Origin: Prevotella fusca JCM 17724
GTDB lineage: Bacteria > Bacteroidota > Bacteroidia > Bacteroidales > Bacteroidaceae
NCBI RefSeq assembly: GCF_001262015.1
Contig: NZ_CP012074.1
Location: 888,501-952,500, forward strand
Reading direction: 5' to 3'
Length of the DNA stretch: 64,000 nt
Both the position numbers and the translations under genes were made by a program. This document shows positions 1-7,962 of the stretch, in pieces. Below the pieces are notes generated by a model. That model did no database searches, was not told the origin of the DNA, and saw only the letters and a program-made list of their open reading frames with translations. Numbering within the stretch: the first letter of the stretch is position 1; every line of letters starts with the position of its first letter.

Positions 1-893
1 TGAGTGACATCATCTTCAAGATTGGACCACGCATCAATGCCAGCGGACGAATGGAGAATGGAAAGAAGAGCGTTGACCTGCTTGTCGAAAGGGAATACAG
101 TTTAGCATTCCATCAGGCAAAGCACATTGATGAATACAACGAACAGCGAAAGGACGTAGACCGCCAGATGACAGAGGAAGCGAACCAGATTGTGGCTCGT
201 CTCGAAAGTCAGAAGCATCAGTCGAGCATCGTCCTCTATGACGAACACTGGAAAAAGGGGGTCATAGGAATTGTTGCATCCCGTCTGACCGAAATCTATT
301 TCCGCCCGACAGTGGTGCTGACACGTGATGAGAACCTCGCAACGGGTTCAGCTCGCAGCGTAGCAGGATTCGATGTGTATGCAGCCATCAAGAGCTGCCG
401 CGACCTGCTGCTGAACTTCGGCGGACATACATACGCTGCCGGATTGACAATGAAGTGGGCTGATGTGAAGGAATTCCGTCAGCGTTTCCAGACATACGTC
501 GAGGAACATATTGAGCCCGAACAGCGTGAGGCAATATTGGACATTGATGCGGTCATTGACTTCAAGGATATAACCAAGAAGCTGCACAGCGACCTGAAAC
601 GCTTTGCACCCTTCGGTCCTGGCAACCCCAAGCCCATCTTCTGCACATTGGATGTCTACGACTTCGGAACGAGCAAGGTGGTAGGACGTGAGCAGGAACA
701 TATCAAATTGGAATTAGTCGACTCCAATTCAAACAACGTAATGAATGGCATAGCCTTCGGTCAGAGTGCGTCTGCCCGCTATATCAAGTCAAAACGTTCG
801 TTTGACATTGCCTACACTATTGAGGACAATGTCTTCAAACGTGGAGCCGTCCAGCTGCAGATTGAAGACATCAGACCTACGGAAGAAAGTTGA
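1..893 (+). CDS. recJ: Single-stranded-DNA-specific exonuclease RecJ, C-terminal part
   Basis: The gene enters from the left edge already in frame (first whole codon at position 3), so about 296 C-terminal residues are visible and roughly the first half, with the DHH catalytic motifs, lies outside. RecJ is a 5'-3' single-strand DNA exonuclease in recombination and mismatch/base-excision repair. The visible part opens with GPRINASGRM, typical of the end of the DHH domain, and contains the DHHA1 signature FGGHTYAAGL. It ends in a small beta-rich OB-like domain finishing IEDIRP. An ATG at 51 is internal, not the start. RecQ follows on the same strand after 90 nt, a functional pairing since RecQ unwinds DNA that RecJ degrades. 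The gap holds short direct repeats (AGTTGATA/ATTGACAGTTGA near 888-916). Confidence 0.95.
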   Translation, partial: SDIIFKIGPRINASGRMENGKKSVDLLVEREYSLAFHQAKHIDEYNEQRKDVDRQMTEEANQIVARLESQKHQSSIVLYDEHWKKGVIGIVASRLTEIYFRPTVVLTRDENLATGSARSVAGFDVYAAIKSCRDLLLNFGGHTYAAGLTMKWADVKEFRQRFQTYVEEHIEPEQREAILDIDAVIDFKDITKKLHSDLKRFAPFGPGNPKPIFCTLDVYDFGTSKVVGREQEHIKLELVDSNSNNVMNGIAFGQSASARYIKSKRSFDIAYTIEDNVFKRGAVQLQIEDIRPTEES

Positions 894-983
894 TAGTTGA
901 TAATTGACAGTTGACTGATTATTAAGAAAACCATCCGATAAAGCAGACTATTCCAAACTTCAAAGCCCAAACTTCAAAGTTCA

Positions 984-2876
984 ATGTCCTACCTTGATAT
1001 TCTTCATCAATACTGGGGCTATCCTGACTTTCGCGGTATTCAGAGAGAAATCATTGAGAGTATCGGTTCAGGAAAAGACACCTTAGGACTAATGCCGACA
1101 GGAGGAGGAAAGTCACTGACCTTCCAAGTGCCTGCATTAGCCCAGGAGGACGTGTGCTTAGTCATAACGCCACTCATCGCATTGATGAAGGACCAGGTTG
1201 ACCACCTTCGCCGCCAAGGTATCACTGCAGCAGCCATTTACTCGGGAATGAGTCGTGATGCCATCGTTGCGACCCTGGAGAACTGTATCTTTGGAGGGAT
1301 AAAACTGCTCTATATCTCACCAGAACGCATTGGTTCCGACATTTTCCAAGTAAAACTACGCCACATGAAAGTGAGCTTCATCACCGTTGATGAAGCCCAC
1401 TGCATCAGCCAATGGGGCTATGACTTCCGCCCGTCCTACCTGCAGATTGCCGACATCCGCAAGTTAGTACCCGACGCACCGATTCTCGCACTGACTGCAA
1501 CTGCCACCCCAGAAGTCGTCGATGACATCCAGGACCGCCTGGGATTCAAGGAGAGGAATGTCTTTCGTATGAGCTTTGAGCGCAAGAATCTGGCTTATGT
1601 TGTCAGACAGACAGAGGACAAGAATGCCGAAATGGTGCATATCCTCCAGTCTATCCCGAAGACAGCCATCGTCTACTGCCGCAGCAGGAAGCGCACGAAG
1701 GAGATTGCACAGATGCTCACACAGCACGAAATCTCAGCCACATGGTATCATGCCGGGCTGGAACCTGCCGTCAAGGACCAACGACAGAATGACTGGCAGA
1801 ATGACAAGACACGCGTCATTGTGGCAACAAATGCCTTTGGAATGGGTATCGACAAGCCTGATGTACGGGTCGTCATCCACATTGACTGTCCAAGTTCACT
1901 GGAGGCTTATTTCCAGGAAGCAGGACGTGCAGGACGTGATGGCAAGAGGGCATACGCCGTACTGCTTTACAACGGGAACGACAACCGAACTCTGCAGAAA
2001 CGCATTGAAGACACTTTCCCTCCCAAAGAATACATCCAGACTGTTTATGACCACCTTGCCTACTTCTATCAGATAGGGGTCGGGAGCGGATGCGGATGTA
2101 TCTTTGAATTCCCGATAGACAAGTTCTGTAACACCTTCAAACACTTCCCTATCCGTGCAAATGCAGCACTGACAATCCTCCAGCGAGCCGGATATATTGA
2201 TTATGAGCAGAACCCGGACACCAAGGCACGCATCAGATTCCTACTGAACCGTGACGACCTTTACCGCCTTGACTCTCTCAGCGACAAGGAAAACGACATT
2301 GTTACGGCGTTGCTCCGCAACTATGGCGGACTGTTCTCTGATTATGGATATGTGGATGAGAGTTATATTGCGCAGGAAGCCGGACTGGACAGGAACCAGA
2401 CTTATATGATACTTGTAAACCTGAGCAAGAAACGTATCATCAACTTCATCCCCCGCAAGAACACGCCGCTTGTCAGCTACGCACAAGACCGTATTGACGG
2501 TGTAGATGTTATCCTTGACAAGAACGTATATGAAGACCGGAAAGAACAGTTCATAAAACGTATCAACTCAGTTATCAACTACGCACAGAACGAACGTATC
2601 TGTCGGAGCAGGCAGTTACTTTGCTACTTTGGTGAGACAAAGTCAGCCGACTGTGGTCAATGTGACGTCTGTCTTTCACATACCGACGAAGATAACGATG
2701 ATGAACAAAAAATAATCCGACAACAACTGCAAGCACTGCTATCAGATAGAAAGAAACATCACATTACAGAGATTCGCCAGCTGAATGACAATTGGGAACT
2801 TATGCAGGAAGTGATGCGAGAGATGGTTCTCGAAGAAGAAATCCTCATGGATGGCAGCTTCCTTCTTCTGCCTTGA
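984..2876 (+). CDS. recQ: RecQ-family ATP-dependent DNA helicase
   Basis: 630-residue 3'-5' superfamily 2 DNA helicase. Motifs visible in order: motif 0 (YWGYPDFRGIQ), Walker A (TGGGKSLTF), Walker B plus aromatic loop (DEAHCISQWGYDFRP), motif III (LALTATA), IV (AIVYCRSRK), V (ATNAFGMGIDKPDVR) and VI (YFQEAGRAGRDGK). The zinc-binding cysteines (C540, C557, C560, C563; CGQCDVC) lie near the C-terminus, after a ~200-residue winged-helix-like region. In the classical order they follow the helicase core directly. No HRDC domain is recognisable in the last 67 residues. It probably forms a repair pair with recJ upstream. An additional canonical RecQ elsewhere in the genome is possible, so the symbol is tentative although the family call is firm. 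Confidence 0.93.
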   Translation: MSYLDILHQYWGYPDFRGIQREIIESIGSGKDTLGLMPTGGGKSLTFQVPALAQEDVCLVITPLIALMKDQVDHLRRQGITAAAIYSGMSRDAIVATLENCIFGGIKLLYISPERIGSDIFQVKLRHMKVSFITVDEAHCISQWGYDFRPSYLQIADIRKLVPDAPILALTATATPEVVDDIQDRLGFKERNVFRMSFERKNLAYVVRQTEDKNAEMVHILQSIPKTAIVYCRSRKRTKEIAQMLTQHEISATWYHAGLEPAVKDQRQNDWQNDKTRVIVATNAFGMGIDKPDVRVVIHIDCPSSLEAYFQEAGRAGRDGKRAYAVLLYNGNDNRTLQKRIEDTFPPKEYIQTVYDHLAYFYQIGVGSGCGCIFEFPIDKFCNTFKHFPIRANAALTILQRAGYIDYEQNPDTKARIRFLLNRDDLYRLDSLSDKENDIVTALLRNYGGLFSDYGYVDESYIAQEAGLDRNQTYMILVNLSKKRIINFIPRKNTPLVSYAQDRIDGVDVILDKNVYEDRKEQFIKRINSVINYAQNERICRSRQLLCYFGETKSADCGQCDVCLSHTDEDNDDEQKIIRQQLQALLSDRKKHHITEIRQLNDNWELMQEVMREMVLEEEILMDGSFLLLP

Positions 2877-3017
2877 CAGACGGTTTTACAGGCAGGAAAA
2901 CCCTTCTTCTTTCCAATCAAGACAGATAGAACAGGAATAAAAAGACTTACAGGTCTCCAAATACTTGCTTTCATTGTAGCAGATATATCTCTGTCACAAC
3001 TTTCTTTGTTCTGCAAA

Positions 3018-3052
3018 TACTATAAACACAAAAGACTTATATGTTTATAGTA
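3018..3052 (+). terminator. Perfect 11-bp inverted repeat downstream of recQ
   Basis: TACTATAAACA (3018-3028) and its exact complement TGTTTATAGTA (3042-3052) enclose a 13-nt loop. Downstream on the plus strand the sequence is T-rich (CTTTGTTTTTATCTTTTTG), so the element may terminate recQ transcription. The stem is A/T-rich and the T run does not abut it, so it could equally be a protein-binding palindrome. Confidence 0.35.
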
Positions 3053-3218
3053 CCGACTTTGTTTTTATCTTTTTGCAAGAAACATAAAGGGAATAATCTC
3101 GCATTCCCGATTTTGAAATATCCATACACAAACTCCCATCTTTCTTGTTTAGAACAGGTGTAAAAGTGCCTTTACGCTCACACCCACAACTATCAGGCAG
3201 CAAAATAGTTACATAACA

Positions 3219-3285
3219 CTGCAAGAAAAGGTGCTGAATTGAATTTCAATTAAGCACCTATTAGACGTCAACTAAGCCTTAGTTT
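3219..3285 (+). repeat. Dispersed repeat family A, copy 1
   Basis: Begins GCAAGAAAAGGTGCTGAATT and continues with TTCAATTAAGCACC and CAACTAAGCCTTAG. It matches the starts of the copies at 4651, 27666 and 56995. It sits in a convergent intergenic region. Confidence 0.7.
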
Positions 3286-3427
3286 GCATGCAACTTGTCA
3301 TCATCAAGATTTCAAGAATATGAAATATCAAGACAAAATAACAAAGACACACGATTCGTGCGTCCCTATATTCTTACTTTCTGGCGTCCAGACAAAGTAT
3401 TACAGACCTCTATTCAAGGCATGTTCC

Positions 3428-4192
3428 TTATACAAACAGCACTCTGCAACGGCAGACCTCCGCCTCCTCTCCCCCGCCATTGCTCTTGGCTATTCTGACG
3501 TTGAAGTCAATGTCAGTATCTCGCTGCTCACGATAGAAGTGAAGACAGTCGCCTTGATGCGACTCTGCAACATAGGCTATCTCAAACCGTTTGATGGTAT
3601 GACGCTTATACCAAGCCAAGTCCCACAAGTCAAGCACATGTTCAATATACTTCACAGAATTTATATGTCCATTGACATCTACATCATTGTAATAAGTATC
3701 TATCGAGCGTATCGGATCAGCTTCCGCAGACATCTTCACACGTGAGGACTTCTCTATCGGGCAAGTGTACTCCGTTTCAACATATTCATTAATCAGACCG
3801 TCACGGACAGCAAGGATGTCTACAGGCTGGCGAGTATTCAAATCAATCATAGCCCAGACGCTTTTGCCATATCCATAGACATGTCCAGACTCCCCAACAA
3901 TCTTGAAGTTACGCCCCGTAAAAAACTTCATCGCACTGTCAATCCATGTCTCTACAGAAAACCTGTCATACGCTTTCGGCATATCCACCATTTCAATAGC
4001 CAATCGACTCAAGACCCATGTTCTATTGACCTCATTGAGATAATTCATACCATAACCACGCTCATTGCTGTGGAAATCAGCAGCATTCAGCATGTGATTA
4101 CCTAAATGCCCCATAAACAAGTGGTTGGAGAAGTCGCAATGAAACGGCTCTGCCAAAAAATCATATCTTCCTATCTTTGATAACTTTTCCAT
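3428..4192 (-). CDS. Acyl-ACP thioesterase
   Basis: 254 residues, the usual length of bacterial acyl-ACP thioesterases of the plant FatA/FatB-like family (two tandem hotdog domains). It should hydrolyse fatty acyl-ACP in the cytoplasm to release free fatty acids. The N-terminal hotdog shows the opening FHCDFSNHLFMGHLGNHML and the segment RTWVLSRLAIEM. The second hotdog carries DVNGHINSVKYIEHVLD, corresponding to the catalytic Asp/Asn/His-containing helix of the family. It is monocistronic, flanked by recQ (convergent) and a long spacer. No consensus promoter was found upstream. Substrate chain length cannot be read from the sequence. Confidence 0.85.
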   Translation of the reverse strand: MEKLSKIGRYDFLAEPFHCDFSNHLFMGHLGNHMLNAADFHSNERGYGMNYLNEVNRTWVLSRLAIEMVDMPKAYDRFSVETWIDSAMKFFTGRNFKIVGESGHVYGYGKSVWAMIDLNTRQPVDILAVRDGLINEYVETEYTCPIEKSSRVKMSAEADPIRSIDTYYNDVDVNGHINSVKYIEHVLDLWDLAWYKRHTIKRFEIAYVAESHQGDCLHFYREQRDTDIDFNVRIAKSNGGGEEAEVCRCRVLFV

Positions 4193-4451
4193 CTTACCTA
4201 ATCTTTCACTAATATGCTGTTAGAAGAACCTCTATACCTTATATACTATTATATAACGCTAACTCAACAAGAATATTCTTTCAAATCAAGGAAAACTAAA
4301 CATCCATTGAAAAATAATATCACGAAAATATCACCGATTAGCGTAAAAACAAACCTGGCATACTTAAAGAAAAAGGTTCATCTGTTAAATGCGTGGACAC
4401 TTTTTGTATAGCTTTAGCGGAAGAACCAAAGTTGTTCATTAAATAAAAACA

Positions 4452-4472
4452 TAGCCAAGACGGTCTTGGCTA
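4452..4472 (-). terminator. 21-nt palindrome with T tract on minus strand
   Basis: TAGCCAAGAC, one central base, then its exact complement. On the minus strand it is followed by TGTTTTTATTT, so it resembles an intrinsic terminator. The nearest minus-strand gene upstream (the porin) already has its own terminator at 4972-5004, so the transcript ended here is unknown: read-through, a small RNA, or none. Confidence 0.35.
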
Positions 4473-4650
4473 CCTACTTTATTATCATCCTTCGACACAG
4501 AAAACCTTTTCATTTTAATACTTTGAATATGCAGACAACGTCTTGAAAAATCATGACATAATTTCGGGTAAAACACCTACAGATAAAGGCAAAAACACGT
4601 GTAAAAAGCAAGTTTGCAACCAACAGTAAATCAATCAGTTATAAAGTCGT

Positions 4651-4745
4651 GCAAGAAAAGGTGCTTAATTGGACTTCAAAAGGGCGTCAGTTAGACCTCA
4701 AAAGGGCATCTATTGCAAGTCAATTGGGCGTCTTTTAGAAGCCAA
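4651..4745 (+). repeat. Dispersed repeat family A, copy 2
   Basis: GCAAGAAAAGGTGCTTAATT followed by degenerate iterations of a ~22-nt unit around TTCAAAAGGGCGT, CTCAAAAGGGCAT and GTCAATTGGGCGT. The first 40 bases match copy 4 (56995) almost exactly. Confidence 0.75.
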
Positions 4746-4971
4746 AAGACCATGTGTTAGCCTTGGACTGCATGAAAATAGTTTACAAACATTGGCTGAT
4801 ATGGGAATAAGTCGTTTGTAGAAGACGGAAAGACATAGCATCTGTTTGCCTTTTCTGCATTTTATATTGTGCTTTATCCCTTTTTGTGAGACCATCTGAT
4901 TTTGGATAGTCATACCATGAAGGTGTATAAGCCTTTATTCTGTTTCCAATCTACGCATTTAAGGGAAGAAC

Positions 4972-5004
4972 CAAAAAAGGGATGCAACACAAAGGTGCAT
5001 CCCT
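4972..5004 (-). terminator. Intrinsic terminator of the OmpA-family gene
   Basis: On the minus strand AGGGATGCA, a 9-nt loop and TGCATCCCT form a perfect 9-bp stem followed by TTTTTT. It lies about 50 nt past the stop codon of the porin gene. Confidence 0.85.
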
Positions 5005-5052
5005 GATTCTTATCTGTTCGAAGGATAAACCTTCTTAACCAGTTCGGTCAGA

Positions 5053-6201
5053 TTACTTTACGTAAACAACAGCGAGACGGTTAGAAGTTGTACCCTGTAC
5101 GCCCTTACCTGTAGCCTCGTCAACCTTTACACCACGAGCTCTGAGGTAGTTAGCAACTACATCAGCACGAGCCTGTGACAGACGGTCGTTGAGTTCCTTA
5201 GAACCCTCTGGAGAAGCTGTACCAACAACCTGAACGTGAACACCCTCCTTGATATTATTGAGAGCTGCCTTAGCGTCAGCTGTAAGAGCAGACTTACCCT
5301 GTGCGAAAGTAACGAATACGAGGTCAGAAACTGTGAACTCCTTAACCTTAACAGAAGGAACCTCCTTAACGATCTCCTTAGTGATAACCTCTGGCTTGCG
5401 GTTGCGGAGCTCGTTGATCTGAGCGTTCAGAGCATCGATTTCAGCCTGGTCACGTGGAGTAACGATTGTGAAGTTGTGAGTACCGTTAGAGTTCTTGAAC
5501 TTGTAAACGATACCAGCATTCAACTGAACAAATGAGTTGTTGATGTTGTAAGCTGGCTGACCTGCCTGTGAAGCAGCCTTGTAACCATAAGGCACATGCT
5601 CAGCAACTCCAACTGGACTCAAAGGATTTCCTGTAGGAACAACCTGATATTTACGAGCCTGACCCAAGAAAGCAAAGTTGATAGAAGGCTCTACATAGAA
5701 CTGGAACTGCTTCTCAGAACCGAAGTTGAAAGCAAAATCAAGAGCAGCCTTTGAAGTCATGCGGTTACGCTGTTCAGAAGTACTATTCTTAACATCCTTG
5801 TTATTTGTGAACACGTGTCCCCAGCCAAGACCATAGAGTGCGCTAACCTCGAATGTACGAGGCTCCCCCTGATAACCACCGAACCAGTTGCTGAGGTTTA
5901 CAGTACCGAGCAAGCTAACATTAGTTGCACGAACAACAGTACCTGTTGAACCCCAAGGCTTGTTTGAGAAGTATGCATTACCCTCTACTGCAAGACCGAA
6001 TACTGGAGTGAAGTAACGACCAACACGTACACCAGCATTTGGATCAAGGTCGCTCAGCCACTTGTGACCAGTTGTCTTTGTAGCAACACCACCGTTAAGA
6101 CCAACGTAGATGTTATCAAATGTCTTGCTCTCTGAAACTGTCTGAGCAGAAACAGAAGCTGCCATAGAAGCAGCTGCCAACATTAAAACTAACTTTTTCA
6201 T
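5053..6201 (-). CDS. OmpA-family outer-membrane porin
   Basis: 382 residues. Residues 1-19 form a signal peptide (KKLVLMLAAASMAASVSA, cleavage before Q20). The N-terminal half reads as an outer-membrane beta barrel (YVGLNGGVATKT, GYVFKF-like strands such as GIVYKFKN). A short charged linker (about 253-290, DALNAQINELRNRKPEV) precedes a C-terminal OmpA/MotB peptidoglycan-binding domain (VTFAQGKSALTADAKAAL, VVGTASPEGSKELNDRLSQARAD, ending NRLAVVYVK). It probably anchors the outer membrane to peptidoglycan, like the abundant OmpA proteins of Prevotella and Porphyromonas. It is monocistronic, with a promoter at 6262-6293 and a strong terminator at 4972-5004. Confidence 0.93.
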   Translation of the reverse strand: MKKLVLMLAAASMAASVSAQTVSESKTFDNIYVGLNGGVATKTTGHKWLSDLDPNAGVRVGRYFTPVFGLAVEGNAYFSNKPWGSTGTVVRATNVSLLGTVNLSNWFGGYQGEPRTFEVSALYGLGWGHVFTNNKDVKNSTSEQRNRMTSKAALDFAFNFGSEKQFQFYVEPSINFAFLGQARKYQVVPTGNPLSPVGVAEHVPYGYKAASQAGQPAYNINNSFVQLNAGIVYKFKNSNGTHNFTIVTPRDQAEIDALNAQINELRNRKPEVITKEIVKEVPSVKVKEFTVSDLVFVTFAQGKSALTADAKAALNNIKEGVHVQVVGTASPEGSKELNDRLSQARADVVANYLRARGVKVDEATGKGVQGTTSNRLAVVYVK

Positions 6202-6261
6202 TGTTTCTCTGAATTAATTAATATTTATAAAATATATCGTGTCAATGTTTTAAACTGGTTG

Positions 6262-6293
6262 CAAAGTAATAAAAAAATAATGAAACAGCCAAA
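6262..6293 (-). promoter_or_regulatory. Promoter of the OmpA-family gene
   Basis: Minus-strand TTTG (6290-6293), 20-nt spacer, then TTACTTTG (6262-6269), one mismatch from the Bacteroides TTTG/TAnnTTTG consensus. This gives a leader of roughly 55 nt. The rest of 6294-6480 is A/T-rich and shows no gene I can support. Confidence 0.6.
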
Positions 6294-6481
6294 TGTTTTT
6301 GAGGAAAATTGTGCACAACAATATATATAATGAGCAAAAGCAACCACAAAGAAGGACGTACAGAACAATGTACCAGCTTCACTATCATAAAATCTAACAC
6401 AAAAGATTGAAAAAGAATAATAAAGTATTACGGATATGACAGGATGCCAGTATGTCAAGCAGGAAGTTAACATAGACGAAC

Positions 6482-6518
6482 AAAAAAGGGACCCGTGGCA
6501 TCACTGCTAAGGTCCCTT
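6482..6518 (-). terminator. Terminator of the 2-oxoacid oxidoreductase operon
   Basis: On the minus strand AAGGGACC, a 17-nt loop and GGTCCCTT are followed by TTTTG. It lies about 80 nt beyond the stop of the gamma-subunit gene. Confidence 0.75.
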
Positions 6519-6599
6519 AAACAAATTAGAGAGTTATAAAAAAACAGGTCTTCTTTCATCATTATTGCCGTCGTATCTGCACAGCAATATCAATTCTGA

Positions 6600-7142
6600 T
6601 TACTGCTGGGCAATAATCTTCATACCCTCCTCCACAGCTTCCATATTCAGCGGAATGAGTTTATGATGACGCTCTGGCAGGCTCTTGAAGAGTGCCTTCT
6701 TCAAGCCATCAGTGCTGACAACAGGACAGACCTTGAGTAATCCGCCCAAGACTATCATGTTGAACACCTTAGCGTTTTTCATCTCAGCAGCCTTGTCCAT
6801 AGCGTCAACACGATAAACCGTGATGTCCTTACGGGTTGGAGGATTGATAACTCCATAGCCATCATAGATAAGGATACCGCCTGGCTTAACCTTGGGTTCA
6901 AACTTGTCTAACGAAGGCTGGTTCAACACAATCGCAACATCATACTTGCTGAGAATAGGAGAAGAAATGCGCTCGTCGCTTACAATAACAGTAACGTTGG
7001 CTGTACCGCCACGCTGCTCCGGACCATAAGCAGGCATCCATGTTATCTCCTTATCTTCCATTAGTCCCGAATAAGCCAGAATCTTACCCATTGAGAGTAC
7101 ACCCTGACCTCCGAAGCCACTAATTATTATCTCTTTCTTCAT
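6600..7142 (-). CDS. korC: 2-oxoacid:ferredoxin oxidoreductase, gamma subunit
   Basis: 180 residues, full length for the stand-alone gamma subunit. It belongs to the pyruvate/2-oxoglutarate/branched-chain 2-oxoacid:ferredoxin oxidoreductases, oxygen-sensitive cytoplasmic enzymes that oxidatively decarboxylate (or reductively make) acyl-CoA thioesters. Family marks are the opening ISGFGGQGVLSMGKILA, PAYGPEQRGGTANV, and LGGLLKVCP. It is the last gene of the set fdx-alpha-beta-gamma, 34 nt after the beta subunit, with a terminator downstream. The substrate (2-oxoglutarate versus 2-oxoisovalerate) cannot be decided from sequence alone, so the symbol is tentative. Confidence 0.88.
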   Translation of the reverse strand: MKKEIIISGFGGQGVLSMGKILAYSGLMEDKEITWMPAYGPEQRGGTANVTVIVSDERISSPILSKYDVAIVLNQPSLDKFEPKVKPGGILIYDGYGVINPPTRKDITVYRVDAMDKAAEMKNAKVFNMIVLGGLLKVCPVVSTDGLKKALFKSLPERHHKLIPLNMEAVEEGMKIIAQQ

Positions 7143-7176
7143 ATTACACCTTTATTTTATATATAGGAAAGATGCC

Positions 7177-7944
7177 TTAAAGACCTGTCGTGTCTTTCAG
7201 GTCTCCCTTTTCATATTCAGGGAACATATTCTCACGCATCCACTCGTTGGCTTTTACTGGAGTAAGTTTCCAACCACTGTTGCAGGTTGCCACAATCTCA
7301 ATCAATGAGCTGCCCTTTCCTTGCATACTTGCTTCAAATGCCTTACGAATTGCACGCTTTGCTTTATTGATCGAGGCAACAGTGTCAACACTCTGACGAG
7401 TTACGTAGCAGGTTCCTTTCAGGTGACTTGCCAACTCTGTAATGTTCAGATTATAGCCATGTAGTTCGGGTTCACGACCGTACGGACAGGTGGCTGTCTT
7501 CTGACCGATGAGCGTAGTAGGTGCCATCTGACCGCCCGTCATACCATAAATAGCATTGTTAATGAAGATGATTGGAATGTTCTCGCCACGGTTCAAGGCA
7601 TGGATTGTTTCAGCCGTACCGATACAGGCAAGGTCACCATCACCCTGATAAGTAAATACCAGACGGTCCTGCCAAAGACGCTTTATACCCGTTGCAACTG
7701 CCGGAGCACGACCATGAGGAGCTTCCTGCCAGTCAATATCAAGGTAACGATAAGCAAACACGGCACAGCCTACAGGGCATACACCGACCGCCTTATCGCT
7801 CATCCCCATCTCTTCGATTACCTCTGCAACCAACTTATGAACCACACCATGTGAACAACCCGGACAATAGTGCATTGCCGTATCGTTCATTAAGGTCGGC
7901 TTCTTATACACCAGATTCTCAGGTGAAATTATATCATTTGCCAT
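7177..7944 (-). CDS. korB: 2-oxoacid:ferredoxin oxidoreductase, beta subunit (TPP-binding)
   Basis: 255 residues. The thiamine-diphosphate site is visible as GDGDLACIG (residues 101-109) with the closing NN (129-130). CPGCSHG (27-33) and CPVGC (56-60) are typical beta-subunit cysteine motifs. It acts with the alpha subunit as the catalytic core, passing electrons to ferredoxin. It starts 18 nt after the alpha-subunit stop, indicating one transcript. Confidence 0.9.
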   Translation of the reverse strand: MANDIISPENLVYKKPTLMNDTAMHYCPGCSHGVVHKLVAEVIEEMGMSDKAVGVCPVGCAVFAYRYLDIDWQEAPHGRAPAVATGIKRLWQDRLVFTYQGDGDLACIGTAETIHALNRGENIPIIFINNAIYGMTGGQMAPTTLIGQKTATCPYGREPELHGYNLNITELASHLKGTCYVTRQSVDTVASINKAKRAIRKAFEASMQGKGSSLIEIVATCNSGWKLTPVKANEWMRENMFPEYEKGDLKDTTGL

Positions 7945-7962
7945 AATAAACGTCCTCCCTCC

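Larger units (their letters stand above)
2877..3427. other. Intergenic, convergent recQ / thioesterase
   Basis: About 550 bases between two convergent genes. It contains a perfect 11-bp inverted repeat (TACTATAAACA at 3018-3028, complement at 3042-3052) followed on the plus strand by a T-rich stretch. That is a possible terminator for recQ, though the U tract is interrupted. One copy of the dispersed GCAAGAAAAGGTGCT repeat lies at 3219-3285. ORFs running through here and into 3745 on the plus strand are shadows of the thioesterase gene. Confidence 0.5.
4193..5052. other. Intergenic, 860 bases
   Basis: No convincing gene. It holds a near-perfect palindrome at 4452-4472, repeat family A copy 2 (4651-4745) and the porin terminator (4972-5004). 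A 65-residue plus-strand ORF at 4214-4411 is A/T-rich, has no recognisable features and is not called. Confidence 0.6.

Noticed and set aside
3284..3745. 153-residue plus-strand ORF
   Set aside because: Antisense to the well-supported acyl-ACP thioesterase gene for most of its length; no family resemblance.
4214..4411. 65-residue plus-strand ORF
   Set aside because: A/T-rich, low-complexity translation, no signal, domain or promoter.
6225..6473. 82-residue minus-strand hydrophobic ORF
   Set aside because: Overlaps the promoter of the OmpA-family gene and has no coding features; likely chance in A/T-rich DNA.
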